Shown here: piece by piece, positions 12,957 through 25,189 of the stretch | Layout of the letters: every line of letters starts with the position of its first letter | Position numbering within the stretch: the stretch's first letter is position 1 | DNA from: Portulaca oleracea | Taxonomy: Eukaryota > Streptophyta > Magnoliopsida > Caryophyllales > Portulacaceae | Assembly (NCBI GenBank): GCA_029582165.1 | Contig: CM055868.1 | Coordinates: 15,321,391 to 15,385,390 of the forward strand | Direction: 5' to 3' | Length of the DNA stretch: 64,000 nt | The notes under the pieces: model-generated | Told to the model about the DNA's origin: nothing | The model's input: the letters and a program-made list of their open reading frames with translations, nothing else | Database searches by the model: none | Translations under genes and position numbers: made by a program

Positions 12957-14054
12957 AATTATAGAGACATAGTCACTGGGGTTCCTTTGGGATGGGTTGG
13001 GTTGGGTTGGGTTGGATATAATCGGCATTAAATTGCTGTGTTTTTAACCATGTATGAATATAATCAAGATGAAGTGGGTTTGGGTTTCAACATGGTAGAG
13101 AAATGGAACCATTTTGAGTGTCAACCAATTTGTTTGACAGGGAATAAAGTAGAAAGGGAGGCTTTTGCAGAGGGAAAATGGCCCTTTGCTTGGGAAAACA
13201 TAATTATCTTTTCTTATCTTTTTTTTTGTTATGAAATTTTTTGGTTATTAAACCTAACATTTGGAATATATTAAAAAGGTGTTAACAATTTGGAATACCC
13301 AATAGTTGATACCTACCATTTGAAATTTCACTTTTTTTTTTTTTTTTAATTGGCTCTCATTGGATGGGACTATGGCGGGCTTGCTAAAAGTGATTAATGG
13401 ATCATGCCTTCTTGAATTATCCAACGAATGAGCGTTTTTTATTTTAAAATGAAAATAGTTAATAGGTTGAGCCCTAACCCAAGTGAAGCTACAGCCACAG
13501 TGCCACCTATTAAGATGAATAAACTTTGTACATGAATGTCAATGAAGGTGCACTGTACTGGTCCAAGTTATGTTCACTGGTCCTCCTCATTCACTCCCTG
13601 TACTGGTGCAACATCCAAAGCAAAGCATTCGCCTCTTACAAAGGATGATGAGGAAATCAAAGGAAGCCCGAATTAATTATAGAATGTTGATGAAGCCATA
13701 TATTGCCATCTTTATCTCGGTGCACCAAGATCTGAGTTCGATTTTATGGTGATACTGATGTGGATTTGTGTGATCTTCATATGGGTGTAATGTAGTCTAA
13801 TCAACAGATGATGATATTTTTATTTTTTTTGGGCTTTCATGAAGGAACCAATGGCAAGCCATTAATCTAATTTCATGCTCTGATTCCCTTTTCTTCGGAG
13901 GTACACTAGGTAAGAGGACAATTTTTCCAACTCTTGTCACCAATGTTGTTTGGCCACCTCAGTCTGCTCTTCAATAACAAGTGCTTTGCCCCTATTTTCA
14001 TTATCCTTTTTTTATTTGTATTCTCTTTTATTGTTATGCCTTCTTTTTTTTCAA
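12957..14054. other. Unassigned DNA with a repeat shared with 23 kb
   Basis: Positions 13228-13329 (TTTGGTTATTAAACCTAACA onward) closely match 23090-23178, including the AAAAAGGTGTT and CCAATA..TTGAT words. At 13560-13620 a short frame (FTPCTGATSKAKHSPLTKDD) might be a leftover exon of the preceding coiled-coil gene, but nothing confirms it. The rest is AT-rich without genes. Confidence 0.35.
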
Positions 14055-14558
14055 GGCTTTTTGGGCGCTAAACCGCTAATATACTGAATTTTTGGGGTAT
14101 TGGACAATAATACACTGAACTTTGACTTTGCACGATAATACACTGTACTATGGGGGTGTTGGACAATAATGCACCAAAAACAATTCCGGCATTGGCTGAT
14201 TCGATGGCGATCCTACGTGGTCGGCCTGCCACGCATAGTTATTAAAATTTCGATCCTGATTTATGATCCTACAATTTTATGGTCCAAAATCCTCGAAACG
14301 ATTCTACAATTTACACACGATCCACGATCCTACATGGGCTAAATTCCGATCCTAACTTCCCCATAGTTTCGAGTTAGGATCCCGATTTTAACAACCTTGC
14401 TGCCACGTAGGATTGCCACCGTCTCAGCCACCCTCAAATTCCTTTCGGGTGCATTATTGTCCAATATCACCTAAAATACAGCGTATTGTTCAAGGTCAAA
14501 GTTCGGTGCATTATTATCCAATACCCCAAAAGTGCAGTATATTAGCGTTCAAAATTCC
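14055..14558. mobile_element. Mutator-like MITE
   Basis: Long imperfect terminal inverted repeats: the left arm reads CGCTAATATACTGAATTTTT then GGGGTATTGG, and the right arm is its complement. The ends are GG...CC. The flanks TTTTTTCAA and TCTTTTCAA match at 8 of 9 positions, as expected for a 9-bp Mutator target duplication. A relative lies at 56453-56944. The internal CGATCCTA words around 14250-14370 are a local repeat. Confidence 0.65.
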
Positions 14559-14768
14559 TCTTTTCAATGACATTTTTATTATTTGGATGCCAATGCAAAT
14601 GTACAATGGTGATATAAAATACGTAAATTTTAGGTTTGTTGTTTCCATGTGCTCACTTGACCCTTTTTTTCATGTACAAATTCACATTTTGATGGGAAAG
14701 GGCTTGTACACTTGGATAAATGATAGTAATCCCAAGGTGAAATTTGTAGATTTGAATGATGTCGAGCC

Positions 14769-15235
14769 TTTGATTGTCCTCCTCAACAGGGGACATAAAT
14801 TCAGCTCGTCTTGAGTATATCTTGGCGATCAAAAGACAAGCGATGATCTTTGATTGTCCTCCTTAGTCGGGGACATCAGTTCAACCCGTCTTGAGCATAT
14901 CTTGGCGATCATAAGACAAGCAGTGACCTTTCATTGGACTCCTCAGTTGGGGAAATCAATTCGGCTCCTCTAGAGCATATCTTGGCGATTAGAAGACAAG
15001 CAGTGATCTTTGATTGTCCTCCTCAGTTAGGGATATCAATTCGGCCCGTCTTGAGCATATCTTGGTGATAAAAAAACAAGCGGTGACCTTTGATTGTCCT
15101 GCTCAGTTGGGGACATCAATTCGGCCCGTCTTGAACATATCTTGGCTATCAAATCACAAACGGTGACCTTTGATTGTCCTCTTCGGTTGGGAACATCAAT
15201 TCAACCCGTCTTGAGCATATCTTGCCCCCATGGAT
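14769..15235 (-). repeat. Array B of gag-only element copy 1: 80-bp tandem units
   Basis: Units start TTTGATTGTCCTCCT at about 14769, 14849, 14929, 15009, 15089 and 15169, an exact 80-bp period over almost six copies. Each unit contains an inverted repeat, GTCTTGA ... TCAAAAGAC on the plus strand, with minor variants. The position corresponds to the hairpin arrays of copies 2 and 3, although the primary sequence has diverged strongly. Confidence 0.8.
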
Positions 15236-15239
15236 CTAT

Positions 15240-16060
15240 TGTTAAAAGAATTCTTTAACTTGAAGGAGGGTGTCTGCATTACGCCTTTAACAACTTGACA
15301 CTCTTGATCTTTGATGTCTCGAACGTCTCAACTTTGGAAATTCAACATTCTTTGATGACTTTAATGTTAAACTTTGTTGGCTGGATAATATTTGACTTAA
15401 GAGTCTTGAGTTTTGGCTCATGGACTTGGGAGTTTTTCACTTTGATGACTTGAATCTTGAACTTTGTTGACTTGATAGTATTTGACTTCAGAGTCTTGAG
15501 TTTTGGCTACTTGAAAATCTTGTATCCAATTAACTTGTAAGCCATGGACTTGGGAATGTTTAACTTTGATGACTTGAGAGTATTTTTATTAAAAATCTTG
15601 AATTTCGACTTGTTAGTCTTGATTTTAATGACTTGAGCTTGGACTTGAGAGTATTGAATTTCGACTTGTGTGTCTTTAACTTTGACCACTTGAGAGTCTT
15701 TTTGTCTTGAAAATCTTGAATTTGGACTTGTGAGTCTTTGGTGTTGATGACTTGGAAGTCTTGTATTTTGACTTGGGAGTCTTTAATTTTGATGACTTGG
15801 AAGTCTTGGATTTTGACTTGGAAGTCTTTAATTTTGGTGACTTGAGAGTATTTCTATTGAAAGTTTTGAATTTGGACTTGTGAATCTTTAGTGTCGTTGA
15901 CTTGGAAGTCTTAGATTTTGAATTGAGAGTATTTAACTTGATGAGTTGAGAGTCATTGACTTGAAAATTTGAAATTGAACTTGTAAGTCTTGATTTGATG
16001 ACTTGGAAATCTTGATTTTGGATTTGTGAGTCTTTTTTTTTAACTCGACTTAAAAACTTG
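15240..16060 (-). repeat. Array A of gag-only element copy 1
   Basis: A degenerate, roughly 21-bp repeat. On the minus strand the core is GACTYCCAAGTC, for example AAGACTCACAAGTC and AAGACTTCCAAGTC, spaced by A-rich linkers. It lies immediately downstream of the gag region, as in copies 2 and 3. Confidence 0.8.
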
Positions 16061-17723
16061 CAATAAGTTCAATCGAATTCATCAGTCTCGTCTTCATCAG
16101 ATACGATCTTGCCTTCATTTTAAAGCTTCATCACAAGCTCCTTAAAAGTTTGACACTTCTCCAATGGATGGCTAATGATCCTATGGTACTTGCAGTATTT
16201 AGGGTCATTGATTCTTCCAACTTCATTTGGACGCTTTAACTCTGGAAGTTTAATAATTCTTTTTCAAGAAGTTTATCGAGTATTTCAGGTGTATCACTGC
16301 GGGAAAAAGGATATTCTCTCTTCAAAAATCATGGATGAAGGAATCACTGCGAGAAAAAGGTTGTTAGCTTGATCATATGCAAAACATAAAGTAGATCTCA
16401 TTCCATGTCTTGTATACACATTTCGACAGTGGAGGCTTCGGACATCGATCTTGGCACTCAAGGCTGAGTGACCTCCATATAGTCCAAGACTAGCTCCCGG
16501 CACCATAACTTCGTGTTTGTCAACTCCGTCATACTGATGGTGCGTTGAGTGCTATATAATCTATTAAGGAACTCTTGTTCCATTTATCCCCAACTATTGA
16601 TGGACTTCGAATTCAAGTTCGTATACCAATCAAAGGCGATTCCTTTCATGGTTATAACGAGTTGCTTCACTAGTCGATCTCCCTCATTCCCATCATTGTT
16701 GCAAGTCTCAATATGAAATGGGCTATATATGTTGCTTTAAGGAACTCTTGTTCCATTTCTCCCCAATTGTTGATGGACATCGGCTTCAAGTACGTATAAG
16801 CGATTCCTTTCATGGTTATAACGAGCTGCTTCACTAGTCGATCTCCCTCAGTCCCATCATTGTTGCAAGTCTCGATATGAAATGGGCTATATATGTTGCT
16901 TAGGATTCCCTTTACCATCGAAGTAAGTGAATTTTGGTGGCGGATAACCATGAGGCATGCAAAGGGCATCACTCTTCTTCGTGTAAGGCTCCGTTACATT
17001 TGAGGTTTACAAGAGCCTTTCCTTATTTGAGCTTTTATCGCATTGGTTACCAGTTTTTGGATCTACTCTACCGACAATTAGCCCGAGTCGGGACCTTCTT
17101 CATATTTCTCTTCTTCGTCAGAATCCACGTGATTGCACCCTCTGTCAGAATCTTTATCTCCCCAACCCTCATCGAAGTTGCTAGCGAGTCGCTTCTCTAA
17201 TTTTGTTCATCAATTTCTTGATCCGTTCATCTTGTAGCTTGATATGCTTAGTCTTTTCCTCGCTTTCTTTCTCAAGTCTAGCCAGCGTAGCCTTTATATT
17301 CTTGAATTCCTCTTCATAGTTAATAGCATCTGTGACCATGATAGGCATAGTAACAGTGTTGATAGAGTCGGTATTGGAATCGAAAGAGAACGAATCCCTT
17401 GGAGACCTTGAAATCTCCTCGCCGTCTTCATAGTCTTCACGTTCTTGCCTCAATGGTTGATGACAGATTTCATACGTCCATTGAGGGACCATCTCCTTGG
17501 GATCATAAACTTGAGTGGAAGTAGTTTGGTTTGTCCTGAACAAGTTGGAGTCTAAGATTTGCAACAGAGCACTCGCACCAACTTCTTTGTTGGCCTCCAT
17601 AGCGGTGATCTTCGCCATCCTTCTAGTGATTAATCCACTGGATGTCATACAAGTTGTTGACCCTTGTGACTTAGATTGAATAACTTTCTTTGAAGCACGA
17701 GAGATATTTTTCTTAGGCGCCAT
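16061..17723 (-). pseudogene. gag of gag-only LTR element, copy 1 (broken)
   Basis: Gag packages element RNA into virus-like particles. The minus-strand frame starts at ATG 17721-17723 (MAPKKN) and stays open to a stop at 17181 (180 residues). It has a basic N terminus, an acidic region, and a coiled coil near the end (ATLARLEKESEEKTKHIKLQ). Beyond the stop, gag homology continues in shifting frames: EGDRLVKQ, SINNWGEMEQEFL, and near 16140-16210 YCKYHRIISHPLEKC, which resembles the Cys/His module after the capsid of plant Gypsy gag proteins. A segment of about 175 bp is tandemly duplicated inside it. No protease, reverse transcriptase, RNase H or integrase follows; the sequence runs straight into array A. 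The pieces match copy 2 gag at 28762-29454, so the assignment is firm although the frame is dead. Confidence 0.75.
16562..16905 (-). repeat. Tandem duplication of about 175 bp inside gag
   Basis: AAGGAACTCTTGTTCCATTT and the following 150-odd bases (GGCGATTCCTTTCATGGTTA, CTAGTCGATCTCCCTCA, ATGAAATGGGCTATATATGT) occur twice in direct orientation, at about 16562 and 16739. The duplicated part encodes the segment containing EGDRLVKQ and EMEQEFL. Confidence 0.85.
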
Positions 17724-17799
17724 ATTCTTTGAATAATGAGAGGTTCGTTCTGGAGCAAGAGATGAGAGGTAGAGATGTCCCACCGAGCGTGCCAAAATT

Positions 17800-18427
17800 T
17801 GTAAACACACATTTTCGTCTCTAAAATAAATAAAGACTAGAAATTAGTGAACAAATATAATTGTATTAATTTCAAAGGATTTATGGGTGCAATCTCTGTA
17901 TATTTGTTACAAAATGAAAATGTAACTCCTCCGATTTGATCCCCTTGAGTGAACTTGAACGAGTCTTGAATGAGTATGGTTTTGGATGAATGTAGTCTTG
18001 AACGAGGGTCGTAGAGACTTGATCTCAATCAAGATGAAGCGGTTTGATCTCCCACGAATAGACGACATGAACTTAGACTTTATTGTGCTTCTTGTCTTCG
18101 AGAGAGAGAATGTGAGCTTTAGAGTCTTCTTTGGATTTATTTTGAACTCTTTAAAATGGAGGTGGATGGTCTCTATTTATAGAAAAATTGGGCTGACATC
18201 TGGGATCATTTAATTTCTTTTAAATAAAAATGATAAATATTTATTATATGTGTCACCCTTGACACATGACATAATTTAATTGAAAAAAAATATGATATCA
18301 TTTAATTTATAATTAAATGATCTACCATAATTAATTTTGACGCAGGTTATAATTGGCAACAAATTAAACATCTCTTTAATTTCCACGTGGCAAATCCTAA
18401 TTGATCAACAATTTTTTACTTTCTACA
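17800..18427 (-). mobile_element. LTR of gag-only element copy 1
   Basis: Read on the minus strand it starts TGTAGAAAGTAAAAAATTG and ends GTGTGTTTACA, followed directly by the AATTTTGGCACGCTCGGTGG leader motif that also follows the LTRs of copies 2 and 3. Minus-strand TATAAATAG lies at about 18174-18182. It is about 628 bp long and is closely related to the LTR at 23456-24087. No partner LTR was found on the left side of this element, so copy 1 is truncated there. Confidence 0.8.
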
Positions 18428-20215
18428 AATATATACACCTACAACTTACTTGATTATCCAAGTAAATTCAATCTTACAATCTCCTATTTTCAATAAGGAG
18501 TACCTGATTTATACTATAGTAGTTTGTCGATTCCATAGTAGAGGACCAAAAGGGGTTACAGTTCATAACTTAAGTATTAAATTTGGTCTTTAACTTGGTC
18601 GTAAATTTTCAGCTATTTAGCTGTGAACAATTGGAAAAAAAAAAAAAAAAAACCAATATTTACTACTTTAGGTGTGTCAATTATTGGTTCTATTGAATTA
18701 CACAGACAATATAATTTAACCTGATAATTGGATTGGATTCCTTGTTTGCAGATGGTAAAAAATGATGAGCATGTGATCACACTGCCCAAAGTAATTAGGA
18801 GTATAAAAACATCCCTAATCCATTTTTAGGTTCCACACCCCAATACCAAAGTCTCTTGACCCACTACCCCACTTTTTGTAAAAGCTTCAATTAGACAATT
18901 CCTTTTCTTATTGTTTTATTTTATTTTTCTAGTTTTAGTATACTCTTGTTTTATTTTCCTGGATTATATATGCAGTAATCTTTTGCTTTTTCATTATTAG
19001 TAGGGTAATCTTTTTAGTCTATGGACCAGTAAAATTCAATGGTAAATAAAATGTGTCATAATAAACACTACTTTTTGAAAAGTTTCAATAAATTTTTAGT
19101 AAATTTATGTATATTTAGCTAAGTTTTGGATAATTTTGGCAAAATGTCATGTTTTTATATAATGGTAAATATATATGAATTATATTTCAAAAACTAGAAA
19201 TGAAGAATAATATATAGATCGAGATTCAATTTTTAAACTTTATTTATTTATTCATTCAATTTAATTTTTATGTTATTATTTTTTAATTTTTTGATTTTTA
19301 TTTTTTTAAAAGTTTTTGTTTTAAAATTTTCATTATTTATTCCTTTAATTTTAAAAAAATAAAAATAAAGAATAAAAATATATCAAATTAAAAATTATAA
19401 AAAATATAAAAAATATAAAAAAATTGAATTTAAAAAATTTATAATATTATTTTCATTGTCTTTGTAATTTTCATTTTGTAATTTAAAACTTTTTTAAATA
19501 TAACTTTTCAGATTTTTGAAAAAATTATTTCTGAAAATGTATTAAAATAATCCTGAATTCTCAAATTTAAAATTTTATTTTACTATTTTTTTGTAATTTT
19601 GATAAATTTTAATAATTTTATAGTAAATTTCATTAAATTTCGATATTTGTGTATATTCCTAATTTTTCTGTGAAATTTACAAGGCCTTGGTAGAAAGAGA
19701 TGCCCTAATCCTAGAAAAAAGCTAGACGTTTATCAATCACGCTTCTTTTGACTAGGGGTCTTTATTCCTAAATTTGTGTTTTAATCACACGTAAATGTAC
19801 TGGCAAATAGCCAATCAAGTCTTTTGTGGGGAGTTAATCACCTTTTAATTTGTCCTACATCATCCCCCACCTCATAGGAAAGAAATAAGGATGTATTTTG
19901 ATTAGAGCTGGGTAATAGGTCATGTCGTGTCATTTTTGTGTTCGTGTTGGAGTTAAATGGGTTGAAGAACCCAAAACCTGAAACCTACCTAGTTAATAAA
20001 CGGGTTGGAATTCCTTGACCTGAACCGTTTATCAAATAAACGTGTTGACCTAAATGTAACCCATTTAATTAAATGGGTTATACGGGTCAGCTTCGAGTAA
20101 CCTATTTACCGCTTAATAAACATATATTATATAATAATCATAAACTTAGGAAGACAAAATACAGAGGTTTCGACCATTTATTTATTATCTACCAACTCAT
20201 TTATTTATGGTTTTT
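18428..20215. other. AT-rich DNA; hAT-like fragment at 19905-20135
   Basis: Positions 18890-19680 are very AT-rich and contain no gene. From 19905, TTAGAGCTGGGTAATAGG followed by AAATGGGTT and AACCCATTT words matches the fragment at 9275, suggesting a second copy of the same short element. Confidence 0.4.
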
Positions 20216-22758
20216 GTAATATTTATCACAACCCAAGTTAAATTATGTTTCAAGGAGGATTTATGCTAAATCACAAAGGTTTAAGTGTGTATGTTAACAA
20301 TTTGCAAGGAGGATTGCAATCTGGTTGGTATTTTATTTTTTCAGAGGATAAGGGACGTAATTCTAGGTGATTTTATGATATTATTAGGTAGATAAAATTG
20401 TTAACTAACACTCGGATGTTACGGTTCGTCATTTCGATAAGTATATTAGGAGTTATGGCCAAAATCGTAGAGTCGCGCGAATTTGGGAATTTCGAACGTC
20501 AGTTTAAAGATAGACGTTTTTCGAATAATTGGAGGTTTCTATGGTTTAAGAGTTGTGCATAAACGTTTTAGAGGACATTCTGATCTTTCCAGAATGGTAT
20601 GGTATGCATTCATAGAATATCGGGAGAGAGAGTTATGAGCTTCTAATTGAAGGACAAAAATCTGTGTTTTTCCAGAAATTATATTGTTGTGGCTGCCTCT
20701 GTTATAGGTTGAAAATTGACCTTTTCCCAAACTTAAATCAAATGATGATGAAAATAAAGATTCGAGTATGAACCATGAGCTTTCCGTGGACAGCTTATCA
20801 GCCTTAAACCGATTAGGATAACTCAAGTTATGACTTCTCGAAAAAGTTTAGTCGACATTTTTATATTCTGGACAGATTGGGAAAATGAAGATTTTGACCC
20901 TCTTAACCATGTTTTTAGTCTTTGGAGCAAACTATAAAGTTGTAGAGGGTGTTTTAAGCTTTTCGAAAAATCTTTTTATGCGTTGATGCGATATCTATGG
21001 AGATAGTTATGACCTTTTCATGGCGACTTAGGAACTTAAATTAGTTCTCAAGTCTCGTTTTTTTTTTTATTAAAGTTACCCCTCCATTCTCCTATCTAGG
21101 TAGGGTTCTAATTCATATTCTCTTCTCTTTTCCAAGTCCCTTCAAGAGATCGTTGTCTTTCCATTGTTCAAGTCCCTGCTCGTTCGGTAGTGATTTCTAA
21201 AGTATTTGGTACGTGTACTACTTGTTCCTTTATGCAATCCTTGTATTCAATTAATTACTCTTGTTTATAATCCGATCAAGTATTAAGGTAGTCGTTGTCT
21301 ATTCTACCGAAATTATATAAGGTTTATGTCTAATAACACCTCTCTCATAAGTTAATTATTTTCCTTATATATTATAAAAGAGTTACCATATTATTTGTTA
21401 TCAAGGGGTTGTTTTATTTGTTATATTATGTCCATGCATGATATAAGAACCAACTTTTAAGTCTTAGTTGTGAAGAGCCAAGAGTTGTTCCTTGAAAAGC
21501 TTTTATGAAATTCAAACATCATTCAAGAAAGGGTCTTATATTGTACTTAAGTTCGTTAAGGAAAGTTAGTTTTTATAAGTAAAACTTCCGAAATTTTCTA
21601 AAACTAATAAAGCCCCGCCCATGGTTTATCGTGCTTAGAAGCACACCAAGAAGTTAGTGTCATAATACACACCATGTTCACGTGCCTTGTGCACCCCAAG
21701 TAAATTATGTACGTGCCTTGTGCACCCCAAGTAAATTATGTACGTGCCTTGTGCACCCTAAGTAAATTATGTATGTACTTTAGTGCACCCAAGGAATTAT
21801 AGCTTTAGTGTCTTAGATGCACACCACGAAAACCTAGCCAGTAGGATAATTATCCACCATCCGGATCTCCCGATCGGTCCAGATATGTGCATATGGAAGC
21901 CTAGCCGATGATCGCAAGTAGGGGCATTTATGTTAGTGTCCATACTGAAATCCTTTTTACTTCCACGTTTCTTAAATCCAAGGATGATGGCTCAATGGTT
22001 GGTTTTGAATCCTTTAAGTGTGATTCTCTTAAGCTATCTCTTTTTGTTTTGCTTGTTATGATTAAGTACCTCTTTTCTCATGTAATTTACTTCTTTAGCT
22101 AATCATTCATTTGTTTAGTCATTGGTTATTCAAGGATAATCAAAGTAAGGAGTTATTTATATGGGTAACTTTGTGGTTCCAGTTTGTTAAAACAAGTTGG
22201 ATAGAAGTATCCCGTAAGTATATTTTATTTATCCTTATCTTTACGGTCTTACTTTTATGGTATAAATACCGGAGCCGCGCTTAAACTAAATTGTTAACTT
22301 ATTTTACTGTTTTTGTCTTTCTAGGACTGTAATATACGTACTGAGTTAACCTCACTCTTTATGTTTTATTGTTGTCTCAGGAAATCCAGGAAAGGGCAAG
22401 GGTAAGCTTCCAGAGGGTCGGAACCTGAAGACTTCGTGAGGGTATTTCAAGAATTGGAGACCCCTTTTTTAGGACAGTTAAGGCCGATTGTTGGTGGATT
22501 GTGATATTTTAGGTGAATGACTTTTGGTTTCGGTGGTTATATGTTTTTATAATTCGAATATCATGTATGTTTAAAGTCATGTGTCTTGGAGGGTTGTATA
22601 ACTAAAGGTGTCTTGCTTGTTGTGTTGAGTTTCTCTAAGCCTTGTCCATATTTGATGGACGGCGGTAATACCCTTGGGAAAGTAATTCCGTTGCGCTAAT
22701 TGTTAGGTTAAGTTGATGTTTAGCTTAATATGATGATTAATATCCTTGAGGTGTTACA
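20216..22758 (+). mobile_element. Large LTR-like repeat (possible solo LTR)
   Basis: The right edge, CTTGAGGTGTTACA, is typical of plant Gypsy LTR ends, and the preceding 400 bp (GGAAATCCAGGAAAGGGCAA; GACGGCGGTAATACCC) has the look of a long U5. The start at TGTAATATTTATCACAACCC is only a proposal. No coding domain lies inside, and no target duplication was identified. Confidence 0.4.
21681..21773. repeat. 31-bp tandem repeat, three units
   Basis: CGTGCCTTGTGCACCCCAAG plus an AT-rich tail repeats with a 31-bp period three times with one or two substitutions. A decayed fourth unit follows. Confidence 0.85.
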
Positions 22759-23455
22759 TTACCAAATTCATCAGTTGATGTGGATTGTTACTTGTGAGAT
22801 GGCTTCTTCACTCAACAAGACCCCTAGAACCCAGGGTTGCTTTGTAAACAAGATGTGAATTTCGTTATCAAAGTAACACCCCATCTCTAATTGACATCAT
22901 AAGAAACTACCATTAGGGACTGTGGTCGGAGATGGCAAATGATGGCAGTCAGGGCAAAAGTTGGGCTTGTTGTTTCAGGGGAGGAGATGGCATTCTTTCT
23001 AATTGTAATTCTCACTTCAAAAGACACAATTTCCTTTTTCTTTTTTCGCCCCTAACGGCAGTTTCAAACCATGACTACATGATGAAATTTTTTTGTTATT
23101 AAGCCTACCATTTGGAATATGATAAAAAGGTGTTGACAACTGGGAACACCCAATAATTGATGTCTACCATTTGGAATTTTCCAAAAAAAAAAAAATTACT
23201 TGAATATGTCCATAAAATCAGTTCCTGTATTTGATTAATGTTGTTTAAGCTCAAACAATTTAGATTGCTCCACTACTCTTGTTCAATATTCGAATATGGA
23301 ATCAACTTGCGACCAAAGCAATCCAACAAATCAAGTTGCGAGCCCACTATCAGAGCAATTCACAGTGTTAAACTCTCATTAACTTTCAAGTTTCGAGACT
23401 CGACCACGACCAGTACTACCAAATTGTAAGCCCGACCAACTCTCGAGGGGGCATT
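22759..23455. other. Unassigned; ends in polypurine-type tract
   Basis: Positions 23090-23178 share the repeat found at 13228. From about 23230 the sequence may be a stub of the internal region of a gag-only element, because its end (ACTCTCGAGGGGGCATT at about 23440-23455) matches the polypurine-type tract that precedes the 3' LTR of copy 2. Confidence 0.4.
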
Positions 23456-24087
23456 TGTAGAAGGTAAAAAATTGTTGACCAATTAAAATTCGCCACGCGG
23501 AAGTTAAAGGGATTGTTAATTCGACCAATTATAACCCGCCATGTGTCAAAATTAATTATGGTGGATCATTTAATTATAAATTAAATGATATTATATTTTT
23601 TTTGCCGATTAAATTATGCCATATGTCAAAGGTGACACATAGGATAAATATTTGTCCTTTTTATTTAAAAGGAATTAAATGAGCCTAGATGTCAGTATCT
23701 ATAAATAGAGACCATACACCTCCATTTGAAGAGTTCAAAAACATCTAAAGAAGATTTTAAAGCTTACATACTCTCTCTCTCTAAGACAAGAAGTACAAAG
23801 TTTAAACTCGTATTGTTCATTCGTGGGAGATCAAACCGCTTTCTCTCTATGACCCTTGTTTAGGACAACATTCATCCAAGATTATATTCACTCTATGTTC
23901 ATCCAAAACCATACTCATTCAAAACTTGTTCAAGTTCACTCAAGGAGATCGAATCGGGGGAGTTAAATTTTCATTTTGTAACAAATATACAAAGATTATA
24001 CCCATAAATTCTTTGAATTAATGCAATTATATTTGTTCACTAATTTCTTGTCTTTATTTATTTTAGCCCCGGAAATTTGTGTTTATA
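23456..24087 (+). mobile_element. Solo or truncated 3' LTR, gag-only family
   Basis: It starts TGTAGAAGGTAAAAAATTG after a purine tract and ends GGAAATTTGTGTTTATA, one base off the family end TTTACA. TATAAATAG lies near 23699. It is the same subfamily as the minus-strand LTR at 17800-18427 (shared words such as TCATTTAATTATAAATTAAA). Only a short internal stub precedes it. Confidence 0.7.
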
Positions 24088-24300
24088 ATATTATCCAATA
24101 ATTTATATATCTACTGTATATAGCCACAGGAAAAAACATTGTCCTCACAGAAGAAAAAAAAATTAACAAACTCTTTAATAATCTTAAGAAGCGTAGGAGA
24201 CACAATTTAAGAGAATGTGCTTTAAAGTTGGAATCGAGTATTCAAGCATGGTAATGAAACCCATATACATAGTGCATCCAAGAGACACTTCATAGGGTGG
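24088..24300. other. Short unassigned spacer
   Basis: AT-rich junction between the LTR at 23456-24087 and the minus-strand Gypsy gag. No feature recognised. Confidence 0.4.
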
Positions 24301-25134
24301 TTAAGATAGGAACACACTGATTGAATGTTGGATAACCCATAACCAAGTTAGATAAAAGGGATAATAACGAGTACTATCCAGATACTCTACTTTATGAGCC
24401 AAGGAACTGAGCTCATCCAAAGTAGAATAAGAATGCAATTCCACCACATTCCTTATACCTTCATTCAGACCTGCCAGAAACCTCATCAAGACATGTGTTT
24501 TATTCTCCTTGAGATCACACCTCCACAGCAAATGCTCAAACTCCTTTGTGTACTCTTCTACAGACTTACTGCCTTGCACTAGCTGTTGCAGCTTGCCATA
24601 ATTCTCGCTGAGGTAATTACCAGGCAGAAATTTAGCCACCAGCTTCTTCCTCATCTTTTCCCAAGTTCTCACCTTCTCCTTTCCCTTCTCTACTATTCTT
24701 TTTTGCATGTTGGTCCACCAAATCGATGCATGTTTCTTCACCTTCAATGCAATGAGCTTCACCTTCTTCTCATCATTGACCTCTTTCAAATAAAAGACTC
24801 TCTCCACAGTCTGAAGCCAATCCAGGAACACTTCAACATCTAATTGACCTTCAAACTCAAGAATATCCACCTTGAAATCTAATTTTTCATCCATTCCAGC
24901 CTTCTTCTTCCTCGACCCGACTTTTGTTCTTCCAGAGTAGCCCTCCTCTTCAGTAAAAGGATTGCTGGAAGAAGAATTCTCCTCTTCATATTTAGAGTCT
25001 CCTTTCAGACTATTCTTCGTTATATAGAGATAGTGCTTGAGCTGGTCATTTAGCTATTTGACCTGTCTTTCCAATTCACCTTTCTCCCTTAGAGTTTGCT
25101 CGTCCACCTCCTCTACAGTCCTGCTACTAGACAT
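24301..25134 (-). pseudogene. Ty3/Gypsy gag, truncated with a stop
   Basis: Gag of a Ty3/Gypsy (chromovirus-like) element. The minus-strand frame begins at ATG 25132-25134 (MSSSRTVEEVDEQTL), has an in-frame TAG at 25054-25056, and continues through DILEFEGQLDVEVFLDWLQT, KVKLIALKVKKHASIWW, REKM-like and FLPGNY motifs, EEYTKEFEHLL and RFLAGLNEGIR. These are the ordered signatures of the Retrotrans_gag domain. After about residue 260 the frame loses homology and stops at 24301. The zinc knuckle and all of pol are missing, cut off near the LTR at 23456-24087. A primer-site-like GGGATCAGAG lies upstream at about 25174-25183 on the minus strand, next to the LTR end at 25190. Confidence 0.8.
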
Positions 25135-25189
25135 CCTTCCTTTCAGCAAGAAGCTCACCAAGAAAGTTATACAACTCTGATCCCAAAGC

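Noticed and set aside
14413..14814. 133-residue plus-strand frame
   Set aside because: Starts inside the Mutator-like MITE arm and runs into array B of copy 1; no domain.
15240..16060. Possible CRISPR-like array (short regular repeats)
   Set aside because: Plant retrotransposon context, repeats and linkers both degenerate, no unique spacers; it is array A of a gag-only element.
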